A DNA stretch of 64,000 bases from Lineus longissimus (taxonomy: Eukaryota; Nemertea; Pilidiophora; Heteronemertea; Lineidae). How positions within the stretch are numbered: position 1 is the first letter of the stretch; each line of letters opens with the position of its first letter. The DNA lies in NCBI RefSeq assembly GCF_910592395.1, contig NC_088310.1, forward strand, positions 1,247,501-1,311,500, in the 5' to 3' direction. Of this stretch, positions 1-23,900 are shown in pieces. Below the pieces are notes generated by a model. It saw only the letters and a program-made list of their open reading frames with translations. It did no database searches and was not told the origin of the DNA. The translations under genes were made by a program, and so were the position numbers.

Positions 1-3000
1 TTCCTCTTACAACCACGTATAAAAGATGGTTCAACGTCGCGTATAAAATCAATTTGCAGATAGAGGACTTGATGACTCGACAGACACTCGTTGTCCATTA
101 AGCACTCCTGTCTCCTGGGTAAAACTTGGTGAGAAAAATGAGTGATCCTTAATCCAATCTTGCCATAGTGAGCAGTCCTCCTCGATGGTTTAGGAAGCAT
201 CAGTGCCATAGCAACAGCTGATATCAAGTCTTTTGACGGAGTGCAGCCTCGACACACAAACAGCGGAGATGGTCATCAGATACTTTGAGAAGGACTTTGT
301 GACGATGTGATTCAAAAGCAAACGAGGACTGACGACGAATTTGAGGGCTTCTTTCCAAAACTACACTGTGGACAGATTATTTAAATAAAGTATTTTTATG
401 TTGATATTGATGTCTTTTTGGTGGCACGTTCGCGTGTGAGAAAGGCCTTTGAGGATTCACCAGTCTTCTAAGATGACTGTGGTCCCAAGTAGTACTCAAG
501 TTGTGCTTAAAGAGTTGTCAAGTAGATATTGGGTACAACCGGTCTCATGAGATCAGATAACCAGCTGGCAGAGGTTGGTTGTTCCTTTGTCCGTCCTTGT
601 GAGATGATTACCATGGTACAACCAAATCAGTTGTCATGTAGCACCCATGTAGAACGCAAATGAAATGTTGTCTTGTACAGCTAAAGGGCCCTTTGAAGGT
701 TGTGTCAATGTCTTCCCAACCTGACCAGATAACCAGCTGGAAGAATACTGACATCGCAAAACAAATCGCAGAAGTCACAAATGAAAACAACACTTACATT
801 TATCTCGTATAATAAAATGCTTTATTCAGCAAGATTATGTATGAATGAATACACCATGTGCTGGCACACAAAGTCCCTAGTCTTGTTAAGTATTATTATG
901 TATTACTAGTATAAAACATGGCTAAATGCAGGTTTTGACCAAAAGCTAACCAGGAGAGATGAACTATTTACACAGCCTTTTTAATCAAAACATGTTTGTT
1001 TACATTAAACGGGATGGACTTTATTGAATAGTTATTTCATTATGATGTTGGCTTAGGTGGAACTGATCAAACGGTACAGAATTTTGCAGGAAAACTTTAC
1101 TAATTTTAACAAAAAATTTACTTTTAACTATAAAATCAAGACAAGGCAGAGAAAGATGACCAGTATGATTTGAATTTATTTGCATCTTTGTGTCCAATTA
1201 AACTTTGAGCTTGGTGCAAGGAAGTCTTTGCTTAGAAATGAAGTCCCCCATTGAAATCTTTTTCATTCTGTACAAAAAAGTTCATTATAATAATAGATGT
1301 ATTTAGTATAAACGATCTAAATGATTAGTTATTATTAGCATGGTTTATATTCCAATAGAAGTCACAGACCTTCAATCAAAACCTACAGTTCCGTTCCCAA
1401 TACACAAGAATGATTTTATATCAAATATATACTGTAACCATAGTGATCGAGGAACTGCAGGGATCTAATCGTTCCTATACTCAAGTCTTGGACAATGACC
1501 TCAGCCTCCCCTTTCAAGAGTCATACAGATTGACTCAGTCAAGGAAAATTTTTGGGAAATATATGTCGTACTAATTTCTCACACCTACCGGGCACTTGTT
1601 CCATGCAGAGTGTAAAACATCAAGTTCTAACATAGAATTTTCAAGTTGGATTCTTTTTATCAGCACTCCTCTAAAAAAATAATGTCATAAAATCTGCACA
1701 GATAAATGTTTTAAAATACCATACACACATGACAAGGTCAACAAATAAAGTTACCTCAAGTTACCTTGAAGTTACCTACTAGTTTTTCAACAGGTCTACT
1801 TCCCCAAATCAAATGAATATCTCGGTGAACTATAAACGAGCAAAAAAAAACACCCTCGCAAATCTGACTGATGCTACACTACACCATCTTGACCCTGAGG
1901 CCTTGGATCCACTCCACTGACCCGGACTCCGTTACACCAATGAGGGGAGGTAACGGACCGATTAACTCTGATGGTTCAGAAAGCACAACACATGAGGTGA
2001 ATGAGATAATCAGACATCTCACAGACAATACATATAGAAAAAAAACTATTTACAAATCATTGGTGTTGGTTGCAGCACATCAGAAACACATGCATGGATG
2101 GATTACAAAGTCAGTTTGTGTGTGACAACATCCCAAACTCAATCTCATCATGTCTACTGAGAAACTTGGAAGAAGTTCACATTAGCAGCACGAGTGAACA
2201 GGAGAAGTTGACCATTTTTGAGTCCAGTGCCATCTATGGGTCATATCTGACTCTTAGAAGATAAAATGGTGGACATAATGCCAGCCTTTGACATGCAATT
2301 CCAAAATCTCTCCTCACTGCCAACGACACATTCCATTTCGTTTCATATAAGGTCAACATTTAAGATATTGCCACATTTGGATGGAACAAAGTTATAAATT
2401 GATTTCCATGCATACAAGCCCTAATAACCACAGCAAGGACAGATTTATTCTAAATAAGTCTAAAAACTATACTATATCTCAAGCTAAGATTCCGGGACGT
2501 CACATACATGTACAAGAGGTGACAAACTGTCCTCTTGTCATTAACTTGTGAAAAAGTGTACTAAAAAACTTCCTTTCTGGACGTTAGCAAGCTACTGGTC
2601 GGATTCAAAAATGTGCAGACGGATTATTTACAATATCATTATGCTATAAATAGCATCACTGGTACACCACAGCCCAGTCAAGTCAAGAGTTTCTACATAT
2701 TTGTAAACACTTTCACAGAAGCCAGAGTGTGGAGACTTGGTCTGGGACATGCATGTTCTTTGGCATGCAGGTAACAACCATTTACACTCTGTGCTGGTAG
2801 TTTATCAACTGAAGAATCAATCCAATTCACAAAAGCTTAATTTTTCTATTAATAACATACCAGGGTAAATGTGTGAGTGAGAGTGTATGAGTGATACACA
2901 TGGAAACTTGACTCGAGACGACATGAAGAATGGGAAAGCATAGAGATACTCATATTGATCCAACAAGAACTATCAAGCAAAGCAGATTTCAAAATATTAC

Positions 3001-4505
3001 ATGTATGTTCATGATTGTCATGAGCTGTTTTCTAAAGGTTTTCAGAATAAGTTAAATTACCGGCCAAAGATAATAATGAAAAGGGAAAAGATTTAAGCAT
3101 GATCGCCTTGGTAGAGAAATGTTTTGCTTATTCAAGCATTGCAAAAGGTTGAGGACAAAAAGGTAATGTATTTCATTAAGGCTCTATACAGGCAGTGCAG
3201 ATAACGACATCACAGCAAGACACCATTCTGGATCTCATATTAACATCACTCACCCACATGAGACAAAACGGCACAAGTGAAATGTGGTGATGTCAACAAA
3301 GTCACCCACACACATGACACACTGTGTAGGTGATGGCAGCACGTCAATGGCACGACTGACGTCCAAAATGGATGCCGGAATGACGTCACTACACGACCTC
3401 TACACCAGCAGTAACACGCATCATAGCTAACTCTACTTATGCATAGCAATTTACAGCTTATCCTACCTGTTTAGCTCATTCACAACCAGGTCATCTTGGG
3501 ATTTGAAAGCTTGGAACAAGGGGACAGACACCACTAGCCGCTATGCTGATGGAAGTGAATGAGCTAAAAATCACATTTAGCAAAATGAATACTGAAACTG
3601 TTCAGACCATTTGGAGTCTTCAATCTTATGACACCGAACTTTACTTATAATCAGATGGATGGAATTCATAAAAACACCAGGCATGCTTGGTTAAATATTG
3701 AAGTGAAACAAACTGAAAAGATATAAATGACATCATTTCATGTGAATCCATCTATAAATCTTCGATAAAAACTTAAAATGTTCACTTATCCAGTCATCTC
3801 AAACAACACGGTTCATCACAAAGACATCCTCTTTTTTGCTATCCTATAAGATTAGCACATCGTACCATTCCCACTTCTTCTGTATAAATATAAAGTTCAT
3901 TTCAATGCTTCGAACTCAGAAACTCGAAGCTACTCAATATTGACCATTACGTTCTGACCACAAATCTTACACTATCATCTATTTACATCTTATAAACTCT
4001 ACCTCCTTGACTACACATCAAACTTGGCTTATCTAAGTGATGACTGCCTTACTGAAGAAAGCCCAGCTCTTCAAGCAGTGTTAGAAACAACATGTCTCGG
4101 CACTGTTGCCCTAACACTCTTTGAAAATCAAGGTTTCTGCACACCATGAAGAATATGACATAAAGAAAGTACTCGCTTTCCCACGGTGGCCTTGGCCTCT
4201 ATAACAAGCCACAAATACCACTAATTTCATGTCCAACGTCTACAACACACCACCTCCCGTGACAACCACACATGCAATGAGGAACTTAGGTTTTCTATTT
4301 TGGTTTATCTCGCATTACAGTGCCTATCTCATAAAATACGCTGAAGAAAACGAAAGTCGCCAATTCCCCCGCCCTGCTTAACAATTCACTGCGCGTTATT
4401 GCATGATCAGATGGTGCATGGGCTGGGCCTGGCTTCAGACAACCCCAGGACGATGCCATGTGGTGTGTATGATAACACTGGACCAACTGTCCATGGTAGA
4501 ACACC
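1..4505. other. 3' flank of the PAK gene; no coding exon seen
   Basis: AT-rich sequence downstream of the PAK stop codon, which is on the minus strand. I see no convincing coding exon on either strand; the open frames are short and lack recognisable domains. Several minus-strand AATAAA motifs (plus-strand tttatt, for example near 820, 1018 and 2445) could serve as polyadenylation signals, so part of this stretch may be a long 3' UTR. The sequence does not show which one is used. Confidence 0.5.
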
Positions 4506-13209
<8,704 letters not shown>

Positions 13210-16200
13210 CTTATCTCTGGAAAAGATAAAAGAGAGGAAAGTCTTTAGCAAAGTGACTTCCAAGAGCAAACTATACCGTGGTCTTCACCCCTTTGGCATG
13301 GAAAGCAACAACAAGAAATTATATGATATTGAGGACCTCAGGTGACAGACTTGTCCATGGCTATGATAGGACTGTGAGGTTTCCTGCAATAAGAAAGGAA
13401 CTGGGATGAATAAGAGCCCAAGATGGTGAATTCACCTTTCGATTCTGTGCACCATGAAATGGTTAACATGGTTTCAGAATTCTAGAAATAAATTACACAT
13501 TGTAATGTTAGATTGGACATTGTAGTCCAAACTTTGGAGCCTTCATGAGTTCTAAAGCATAACAATCCTCACTTGTATTAATGTTCCTGTGACTCCAGCC
13601 TGAACTGTGGCAAATGACTGCTGTAAACCATTACAAATCAAACCTCCAATGACTATGAAAATATCACTAAATCTCAGACATTCCTCCTGAGATGGAGTAT
13701 TTCAGATCAAAACAATGGTTTGACTTTCTCGGAAGTCCTAGAATTCAATATAAGACCAATTCAATGATCACGATAACAAGATGTGATGTATATTGTTCTA
13801 AAACTCAATGTCTCCATTATGTTGTAAACTATACTAATATCAATCAGATAGGGGAAAGGTTATGCTGTAATCGGCAAAGCATTCTGTGCTCATTTTCATT
13901 TCTGCAGTGGCAGGATCATGTTTGGAGTAGACCCATGCAATGATCTGGCAAGAATAACTTCCAAGTTTTACTCTAGAGAATAGTGAAAAAAGTTTTGTGT
14001 TATAACTCATCACCAGACTTCGATGCTCACACTTCTTCCTCACAGACTTTTCTGCAATTCCCATTTCAAGTGAAACGAAATGCATAGACTTCAGGCCTTT
14101 CGTGCATCACGTCATGATGTGGTAATATGACTCTACGATATTGCATTATTTGTTCAAACTGGGACAAAAACGTTCTTTTCCACTGCAGACTCACACCGAA
14201 TAGGACATCATTTAAGATCTTGACCCAAAAGACTCGCTTAGGAACAGTGAAGAGGTGAAGAAAAGGACGGAATATTTACTCAAATGATGCACTTGAAACT
14301 TGAAGGGTCCACAGACACTAACAAGCACAAATTCTACCAGATTTTTCCTCGAGGTATTGTAATATATCTAGGAATGAATGTGTAGGTGTGAGCGTGTGGA
14401 AACTTACTGAATAAGTGCACCATGAGTTCATACATCTCTTGAGTATCATTGAGAAATCCAATAAAATCTATATAACTCACTGATAGGAATATATACACTG
14501 ACCAATGATTAGGCCTGTGTTTTATCAGGGCGTGTTACGATAGACATCATGCTATATCCCCGAGTCCTTACATGTACATGAAGAAGATGGCGACTCCCTA
14601 AAATGATTTGGTCAGCAACAGTGGGTGGAACCTCCCACTGCGGACACATCCATTAGCAGGACACCCTTTCTATTGGGGACAGTGATTTTAGTCCCAAATC
14701 AAATGGGTTGTTTTTATACAATTTGTCCTTCCCTATTTTAAAAGATAGCATTTGTCAGTCCTCCCAAAGGTGTCCTTATACAGCAACAGTAGTAAATGCC
14801 AGACCTTCTCTTAGTACAGTGTATAATACAAGCAACAGGTGATTTCCCATTGAAGCCCAGTCTTCCATAAACTTCGAAATAAAACCACCCCTTCATTACC
14901 TTTAGTTAAAGGAACAAATCCTCAGAACAAAGAGTTCCTATTCAGCTTGAGGGCAACAGAGGCCTAGTGGAGTTGACACATACATACATGTAGGCCCTAT
15001 GTGTAGACCATGAGTATACCTGTAACAACAAACTTTCCACAAAAAGCACAAAAGCCTGATCAACATAAAGCTTAGTAATTGCCGCTATTATTAGGTTTGA
15101 CTCTTTGTTCTGTTTTGTTCACAACCCAATCCAACTTTCAAAGAGAATCCTAACAATTATCACTGTGGTTAAGGGTTTCCACTTGCCAGGATCTGAATTA
15201 ATCACTTCCCCTCATAGTTCTGGGTCAAGTTAATTTTGATAGAATTGGGCCATAATCTTGCAGATTATAAGCCCACTATTTGCGTGTAATTATCAGGACT
15301 CTGTTTCTCCGACCTCCCTACAAACTTGAAACTTGCCAGAATAGAGCAAGGGTTTGTGGAACAACTGAGAGTATTATCAGTGGAAGAGTGAGGTAACAAA
15401 CTACCACGCAAGGCCTGTGCGGTCATGGGGTAAGATCCTGAGTTGGATCACTTCCTATGACTGAGTGGACTCTCCAGACAAACAAGCTATTTCTTTAAGT
15501 GAAGTTTGTGTCAACAATGTAAAGATGAGCATTTTTCCAGGAATCCTGCTGTATTGTAGTGGTGACAAACTGTGTATATCAAGACACACAAGACAAGTGA
15601 CCCTAAATCTGCCCTAAATATAGATGCATGACTATAGTCTACACCAATGCCTTGAGTTTATAATTGCAAATTTTGATTGTGACCCCAAATCCACCCCCTC
15701 TCGATTTACACCCCAGAGGAAGTCCCAGTGTATTCATAATTAACCTCCTCCATGAACAATGTATGGTCGTTGAATCACTAATCGCCCTCATGACAATAGC
15801 CTGAACAATGGCAGAATCAACAAAGGGGACATCACTGACTGTTGGATGACAAACTGAGATCCAACTTCAACTTGTCACCCAAGACATGCAAGATACATGT
15901 GTTTACAAATGAACATCCTAAGATCAGTGTCCACGAGGACACACTTGTCAGAGTGTGGACAGTCTCTGCCTATGTGTATGTACTGCTCGGAGTTCATACT
16001 CCAGTCTACGCAAGTCATACACTATGAACAGTACATTGACTTTACTCAGAAGTCCCTAACAATATACTAACATGCCAAGTATTAAGGAAAGTATCAATCA
16101 GTGATAGGGTGAAATTGGTGCACTCTCAAATTTAAGATCATGATGCAGTATGTAGGCAGAGGCAGATGACACACGACAGGCTGATGATCTATTCCCTTTT

Positions 16201-18415
16201 CAGTTGACTTGCCGTGTCAAGTCATGGTGAAAGAATGTATGCATGGCACACACTTCAAATGTTGACAGGAGTGTATAACGCTCTACCACTGACAGGATGC
16301 ATTGTAAATGATTTTAAAATCGATCAGGAACAGATTGTTAAGGAGACGTCCCAAGTCTATTGACAAATGTACATGTTGCATGGATGAAGTCATGACAGCA
16401 CAAGTCAAAGCTTGTCATTGATATGTACAATCATAACCCATTATGATGTAGGGTGAGATTTTCATATTCATACATGCACTGTCAGCAGCGATTGTGACAG
16501 ACAAAAATTGAAGATACTGTATCAACGATAGTATCATTCATATGTTTTTCTTATGACACTGACAGCCGACACTTTTGAAATGCATGATGACCCAGAGTTG
16601 AAAACATACAATGAAGAGGCAGAATACTCATGAAAATATGTTGTGTCCTTGAGCCGTGAAGACCACAGGAACCTTCCTATAAGGCCAGGATACAGATCAG
16701 ACTAGCTCTAGTCTAGCCATGATCACTTGCTCTGTCCTGAAGTCTCCCTGAGAGCTTCATCCATCACCACATGTCAATCAAAACCAGTCGACCCAATAAT
16801 GCAATCTTACTCTGTCTAACTATACCACTGACATACTACTCCCAATCAATGATTGGTTTTCGAATATGAATCGATAGATGAATGACCCCCTCAACCCTGT
16901 GGTCCTCCTCCTGTCAAACAGGACACAGAAATGCGATAAAAACAATAAATAGTGGAAACTACTAACCCAAGATTTACATCCACCCAAACATATTTCCATG
17001 TCCAACGACTGATGACCATTCATGGAAACATAAGACACCTTCCAATAGACCATACAATTAGATTGATCAAATTACTATGTTGCCCATGTTCACCTAGATA
17101 TTCTGCATTCCAAGCCTTAGTGGACACATGAGGACTGGGCCGTGGCATTTTGCCAATCTATTAGGCCTATACATTACCAGTATGAAGAACACACGTACAT
17201 ATCCGGGTCCACCTGAGCTGAATATCATTACACATACATACCAATCACAATTGGTGCCAATGTGATTCAATTCCATGCATAAAAAATCACGAAAGCTGAA
17301 ATGCAATCTGCGCAAAACACTCCAGCAATAACATTAAACTTGTGATCGAAATTAATTTTACAATAATTTTGTATTCACTTTTCGCTGCACGAGCATGACT
17401 GCATACACTGTACATCAATCCTGCACATGTCAATTCAATTCACTGTCTCAATCTAACATTTTAAAATCACTCCGTTGGCGTTGAGGAAATTGGACAAGTG
17501 ACACACTCTACCCAAAGGCAGTCCTGGATGAAGGGACATCTTAGTATCATTCATTCGATGATCCTTACATGATGTCAATAGGCTGGCCTTTGACTAGCAT
17601 TCATCTGACATGCATGAGAATATCCTAAGGTGTAACTTGGTCCCAGCATGCCTACCAATCATTCTTGCTCTGACTGCACGGGAAGGGCCGGCCACTAGAC
17701 CATGCCATCACTGCTACGTGCAAATGAGGGACGTCCACACAGAGGTTGATTACCTGACAAAGGGCCTCTTGGTTCGGCACTGATTACTTTACCATTAGTA
17801 ATAATAGTATCCTACTGGGCTTAATCACACCTACACATGAAATATTTTCATAAAAATCCCTCAGACTGGTCAGCATTTGGTGAAGCTAATCATTATGTTT
17901 CCTTTCGGACTCAACAAGGCAATGAGAAATTAGTAACAGATGATTTAGTCCATGGACTTATGAAATAATGTGGATAAACATAGATTTCGGGCTGGACACA
18001 AGGTTAGGCTCTCAAAGGCCTACATTCTAAAGCCAAGGTACCGGCAAAAATAATTTGTCAACGGTCCTTACTAATTTATAAGCATTTACCAAGTGAGCTC
18101 ATGATGTACGTGTAGAGAAAAGAAAATCAAGCATCTTTTCAACCTACAAACATAACATTTGAGCATCGACTGGTCATCTTTCAACAAAGCCAGTGTACCT
18201 TAGTTTAAGTCCCTAGGTTAACCAAAGCGGCATGGCCCCCTTGTTAAAATAACAAAGCATAGTGAAGTCCCTTGAAACAACATTTATTAGATAATCCAGG
18301 AAACCTTCATAGAACTTGAAGTCTTTTCCATTCGGTTTACCAAACTTGAGTAGGCCACTCTGTCAGGCCTGTCGGGACAGGCTGTCAGTGAGTGCAATCA
18401 AGGGGAAGACAGCTG

Positions 18416-19244
18416 TATGGGCGGTTATTACCGCAAATAAAGACAAACCAAAGCAAAGACACTTGTGTAGCATATCAAGGACACGTAGATTGATACTCCT
18501 GGGCGGTTATTACCGCAAATAAAGACAAACCAAAGCAAAGACACCTGTGTAGCATATCAAGGACACGTAGATTGATACTCCTATGTGTGCCACATCAAAG
18601 ACATCTGGACCATACACCACATCAAAGATAACGATGCGAAGTCAACAGGCGGCGCCACTGTAGATTGCTGGCGGCCGTACGCTGCCTGTTGACGTTGTTG
18701 TTATTTGCCACCTCTCTCCTATGGCAAGCCGTTTGCTTCAAAAAGTCGAAATGATTTTTTTTCTAGTCGAAATGATTTTTTTCTAGTCAAGATATTTTTT
18801 TTCAAGTCAAGAAAAAAAATTTGAAATTAAATTTTTTTTTTCAAGTCGAGATATTTATTTTTCTTCTCATTTAACTTATTGAAGTTGAATCAATTAATTA
18901 AAATTTCACTGCGAGAAAAAAATGATTATAAAAATAAAAATAGTCGCTTATATCAACAAAAACCTATAGTTGTCGAAATCGTTTTTACTTGTCCCAAGAC
19001 GGTGGCGCCGCCTGTTGACTTCGCATCGTTATCTTTGATGTGGTGTATGGTCCAGATGTCTTTGATGTGGCACACATAGGAGTATCAATCTACGTGTCCT
19101 TGAAATGCTACACAGGTGTCTTTGCTTTGGTTTGTCTTTATTTGCGGTAATAACCGCCCAGGAGTATCAATCTACGTGTCCTTGATATGCTACACAAGTG
19201 TCTTTGCTTTGGTTTGTCTTTATTTGCGGTAATAACCGCCCATA
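18416..19244. mobile_element. 829-bp inverted-repeat element, TAT..ATA ends, 6-bp target duplication
   Basis: The ends are TATGGGCGGTTATTACCGC and its exact inverse; CAGCTG flanks both sides (18410-18415 and 19245-19250). The two arms (about 18416-18658 and 19002-19244) are almost perfectly inverse, with very few mismatches. Each arm holds two direct copies of a roughly 82-bp unit (start GGGCGGTTATTACC, end GATACTCCT). The 343-bp loop contains the left end of a second element (18720-18953). There is no open reading frame of note. TAT..ATA termini plus a 6-bp duplication suggest an IS3EU-type DNA transposon derivative; that label is from memory of the superfamily. CAGCTG is itself a palindrome, so it could instead be part of the arms. 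Confidence 0.7.
18720..18953. repeat. Solo left end of the 25101-type element, nested in the 18.4-kb element
   Basis: Starts TATGGCAAGCCGTTTGCTTC and continues for about 230 bases of AT-rich sequence with repeated (tc)aagtcga / ctagtcgaaatga motifs. It is nearly identical to 25101-25316. The matching right end is absent, so this is a truncated or internally deleted copy, apparently within the loop of the larger palindrome. Confidence 0.8.
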
Positions 19245-22069
19245 CAGCTGAACCACTCAATAACAAACCCAACATAAAACGGCCAAGTTCGACTTCAATA
19301 GAGACTGATCACAGGACAATTAGGACAAATGATATTGCAGTGGAAATCTCTGAGGATGCATCCAGCTGCAACAGTAGGAGCATGTTAGTGACCATCTTGA
19401 TTTTCACACAAACACTGGGCATACAACTAAAGCTAAAGTTGCAGGGCTACACAAAGAATAAAGAGAGATGAAACATTGATAAACCGTTCATCTGTTCTGA
19501 AGATGGAAGATAGAGCATGTCTGAGAAGGAGAGTGGAGACCACTGCATCCACCCACAAATAGATGATGAGTAATCTTGTTAACAGAGCTATATGTCATCA
19601 TTATCATTGACAGCATCAGTTAACCCAAAGCCTCAACACAGAAGCATGTTTTGAACTGAAGCCAAATTCAAAGAGGCCAAAGTCAACAGAGTGGTGGTCA
19701 AAGTTGCTCAACTTGTGTTGGCAAGCGACTGAAACTTGTGCAGGGTTTAAACCGTGGTAGGCCTTTATCATCGACTATCATGATTTAGAAAACCCACCTC
19801 ATTATTCCGTCATCATTCCTATCCCTCACATTAGTAAACCTTGGAGAAATAGCATGTTCCTGACCAAGGGGAAACTCAGCATGTAATCCGCCTACACAGT
19901 AGATGTACTTGATAAAGGCCTATGACACCCAGGTCGAGAATACGGGGAAGTAGGCCTCATTTCTCGGTCAAGGTAGTGATATGAATCATACTCAACCTAC
20001 TCAAGATCAATGCATAATCACAACACCTAAGTTTAATTAGGGAACAATCAGTGACCCAATTAATGTACACAGTTTGGCAAACCATGGCCAGTGTGAAAGT
20101 CACACTTTTACTCACTTTTTAGCCAAACAGAGCAGCGTGGTTCCTGGTTTTTCAAAATGACAGAAATCAATTTAAAAAGTGAATGTGAGCCTGTTTCGAA
20201 TGTGATGTGGGGTTTGTCAATCAGAATAAACGGTCAGGTACAGCACTCATAACCTGTGCATCCTTGGTTCAACTCCGAGTAGACTGACCAACAGATTCTG
20301 TTTGTCTATGAGCTTTGCCTAGCAGTTGATTTTTTCACCAACAAGAAGCTGTGGATGAAAGACCTCCAGTTAACACTGTAGTTTTGTAGAGCAGCCTGTG
20401 TCCACTGTCGTACACTGCTGCTACCTGGCATAAGGCTCAAGCTACAGATCAATATAGATCATGGCCAACATTTTCATTAAGCAGTCCCTAAACCGATTAG
20501 TATTCTTATCCTTGTAACCAGGAACGGCCACTGAACCAACCAGTCAGCATTGACAGGAATAGGATAGGATTATTAGGGCCAGGCCTGACAATCACATCTA
20601 AAATCTTACAGGATACAAGAGACCCATGCCTTTTGTAGCAGTACCCAAAATCATGGACTGGACACAATAAGAAAAGTGAGCAGTCCTTTGACATGCAAAA
20701 AGCAAAAGGTTTGTGATATATTGACAAACCAGACAGGCACTCATGCGACTTACTTTTTAATAGGGCATGTATTGTCACCGAGTGTATCAAATATGGTCAA
20801 TCAGCATGACAATAGGCATATTCATTTTGGCAAGCCAAGTTTGCCTGAGAATCACTCAATGGCTTCACAACAGAATAGGTAATCACTCAGATATGAACGG
20901 CTTAAAACTGTGGTCAACATGGATGCTCAGCTTGGGACTTTGAGTAAAGATCAAAGATTCTTGGCTGTTTGCTTTGATCATACAATATTTCACAATGAAC
21001 TCACCTTCTATATTCATACAGAACATCCCCATCAGATCCAGTGACCGTATCCTTACTACCCAAGCATCCACCGGACATTTCCTATCCTTTCCACCAAGTG
21101 CCAAATGAGATAAAATCCACCTTTAATCTTCAGACCATGCACATTCATGTACTACTGGGTGTTTTCAATGATGACCTGTACTCAGATCCAGAATATGGCG
21201 CAGAACATCAACCCAAATCATAGATACTCCTATTAGTAGAGCCTGATCAGACCTCATTCTATAAACCACTCTTCGAAATCAGGGTAGGCCTACTAACCTT
21301 CCTTCCTATGTCCTTGATAGTTCGATTCATCATGTTTTACATTGGTATTGTGGTTTAAAACATAAAACCGATTGGCAGACGTTCATTAAGGTTGTCTCAT
21401 GTTCACTGCTACTCACATTCATGCAATTGCAATGATTGTGAGGTGCTCCCACAACTTGGGTGAGATCCAATCACTATAAATGCTGACATATTCTGAACTC
21501 TGCCGTTGGAGAAGCCTCCAACCTGTTTGATATGTGGCATGTGGTTCATATGAGCACAACTATCCCAGGTCAGACAATATCAAGGTTGCTTTACACTAAT
21601 TAGTCAACTTAGTTAGATCAACTTAGAAAGACCACGTGTGTTGCAATACCAGTCTCTGATTTTCAAATGTAAGGAAGGTATAATCTTGACCTGCACATGG
21701 AAAGCGGGAAAGAAACAAGAAACATCCAGTAAAATTCACCAAAGTACTGCATCCGGCACACAAGGATGAAACCCTGCACTAAATGTCTGCTATCAATAAA
21801 ACAAGGAATAAATCACCACTACCTACAACAGTACCTGATGCAGCAGCATCCAGTGTTCCTATCTCTCACATTCTACCAGAAACATCAAGCAGGGATAAGC
21901 AACCAGGAACCATTCAATCAGTCAATTAGTCAAAATCAGCCTTATGATGATGACTGAGAGCAAGGACTGAGAGGTTGTATTCAGAGGAACTCGGCAGCCT
22001 ATCATAGTTGCTGCCAGCCAAAACAAAAATATTCATCTCCCGAGATATATCTCTACAGGACATCAAATA

Positions 22070-22088
22070 CCCCCCCCCCCCCCCCCCC
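22070..22088. repeat. C19 homopolymer
   Basis: Nineteen consecutive C on the plus strand, inside the long first intron inferred for PAK. Confidence 0.9.
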
Positions 22089-23731
22089 TATAAGGCTTTG
22101 ATACCCACTTTCAGGAGAATGAAGAATTGGACTACAGTAAAGTACTGTTGCATCGAACATGACTTCAACAAGGAGCCATATCGTCCAACACCAGACAGAG
22201 GGCATGATATTTTACGATTCCGGCAAAACATGGGAAAAATGTGTGTTACCCAGATGGATGGAAAGGCGGTATAGACATGCTACTGGTCTACAGGTGAAAA
22301 TAAAAAGTGTTGTACGAGAACCATATGGACCTGAGCAAGTTATGATGATAGGAATAGGAGCGTATTTACTGCTCTCTGTTATATCTGTTTACACAACATA
22401 GAGTTACCTACAGGAGAGGGGATCAAACCATCAATACCCGAGGTGTTGCAACACAACTCTAAATAGAATCAAGTACAGGATCACTTCAATCAATTTGAAT
22501 GTTGTATATTACGTGCCATCATGGAGGTGGATTGAACACTGCATTGATTGAAACAAACAGTGAACAATAAAACTCTAAAGATATAGGCCTATAGAAGTCA
22601 GAACATACAAAAAAAACAGAAACAGAAATTCAAATTCAGAATGGCAATATTTATACATGTATCTTACCTCTGTCCATTGAGCATCACATCATTTATGGCA
22701 CCAAACATACATTGGAAGCTCTGTAAGGAGGATGTATCATCACCCATCTCTCCAATATCATGTTTAAATTTCTCTGAAGGCATCTCCAAAGCTTATGTTT
22801 TGTTGAGATCTGTTTTAATTTCAATTAGACATCCGGCATGTCTGGTCATTCCAGAGAGAGGAGAGAGTAACTTCTAGTGAGTGTCTTTGTATGTCAATAC
22901 CAGCAATCCATATCCTGATGCAAGAATACACCAACCATGCCAACTTGCAACAACGCGTTTCACTACTGTCACTGTTTAAAGAACGTTTTAAAAATTGATG
23001 TATTCCAGATAAAGACTGAATGCTCTCCATAAGGCACAAGAATCCAGTCTTAGGATTGAGAGCACTATAGTTGCCAAATCCTCATCGACATCATGGGATT
23101 CATGGGCTGAATGGTGTCAGTTGAGTTTGTTGTAAGTTAAGATAAGATGTAAATGCACATCATGTGTCTCACTCTCTCAATGAGCAACATTCCAAGCGAG
23201 CATTAAACAGCGAAGTCGACTACTAGTGCTACTGTAAGTCTGTATTGTCCTGCATGAATCAGTGAATGACGTCGATCGTTTGTGTTTGCCTGATGATAAT
23301 GAACGACACTCATGCACTAAAAAATGCTACAAACAAGTCCGCAGCGAGGACAGTGACATAGCCTACTCCTGCCTATAGTGCCTAGTCCTATAGTCAGTCT
23401 CAGCCATACATACACCGACTGACAACCACCTGATCGCCTTGAATCAAATGCAAAAGTCCCACCCAAAGAAAACAATGATGTTACAGATGGTATCAGCCGA
23501 TGAGTAATCGGTGAAAAAGGGACACACCCATTTTGATTCAAAGCCAGCCGCTCTGTCACACGAGTGCCACTTCTTCAGTCAAAAATTCAGGACGTGACGA
23601 CTGGACTGTACCCGCACGCAAAAACCTTCAATTTCTTCACTTAGCAAATTACACCAACGATAATATTCGGTGTCTACAGAATGCTCTACTAATTTAGATT
23701 TCATTAATAATTGTTATGATAACACATACTC

Positions 23732-23900
23732 ACCCTATATCATAATAAATCGACAATTAACGGGGATATTTCTCTTCGAAATTCAGCAATTTTCCTGAAG
23801 TTCCGATGTCCACCAATTTTGTGGGGGAAATCAAACATGGCCGTTCGTCGGTGCAGATGACGTCACGGCGTGGAATTCCGTTCATTATCATGCCAGTATC
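23732..23900 (-). promoter_or_regulatory. Putative PAK promoter and first non-coding exon
   Basis: On the minus strand a full CRE palindrome TGACGTCA (23858-23865) is followed by a CGGCCATG segment whose plus-strand complement, ACATGGCCG, resembles a YY1 site. About 120 bases follow, ending ATATAGG at 23734 before a strong GTGAGT donor. This order (CRE, start-site motif, short leader, donor) fits a TATA-less promoter with a non-coding exon 1 on the minus strand, the orientation of PAK. There is no transcript evidence; it may belong to another transcript. Confidence 0.4.

Larger units (their letters stand above)
13217..23731 (-). other. Putative first intron of PAK; contains transposons, no exon recognised
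   Basis: About 10.5 kb between the acceptor before the CRIB exon and a good GTGAGT donor at 23733. Apart from the inverted-repeat element at 18416-19244 and simple repeats, I see no coding exon on either strand. Further non-coding exons of the 5' UTR could be hidden here. The assignment rests on orientation and splice signals only. Confidence 0.45.

Noticed and set aside
20228-20290. tRNA-like stretch with GGTTCAACTCC
   Set aside because: No acceptor or anticodon stem can be formed with proper loop sizes; at most a very old SINE fragment.
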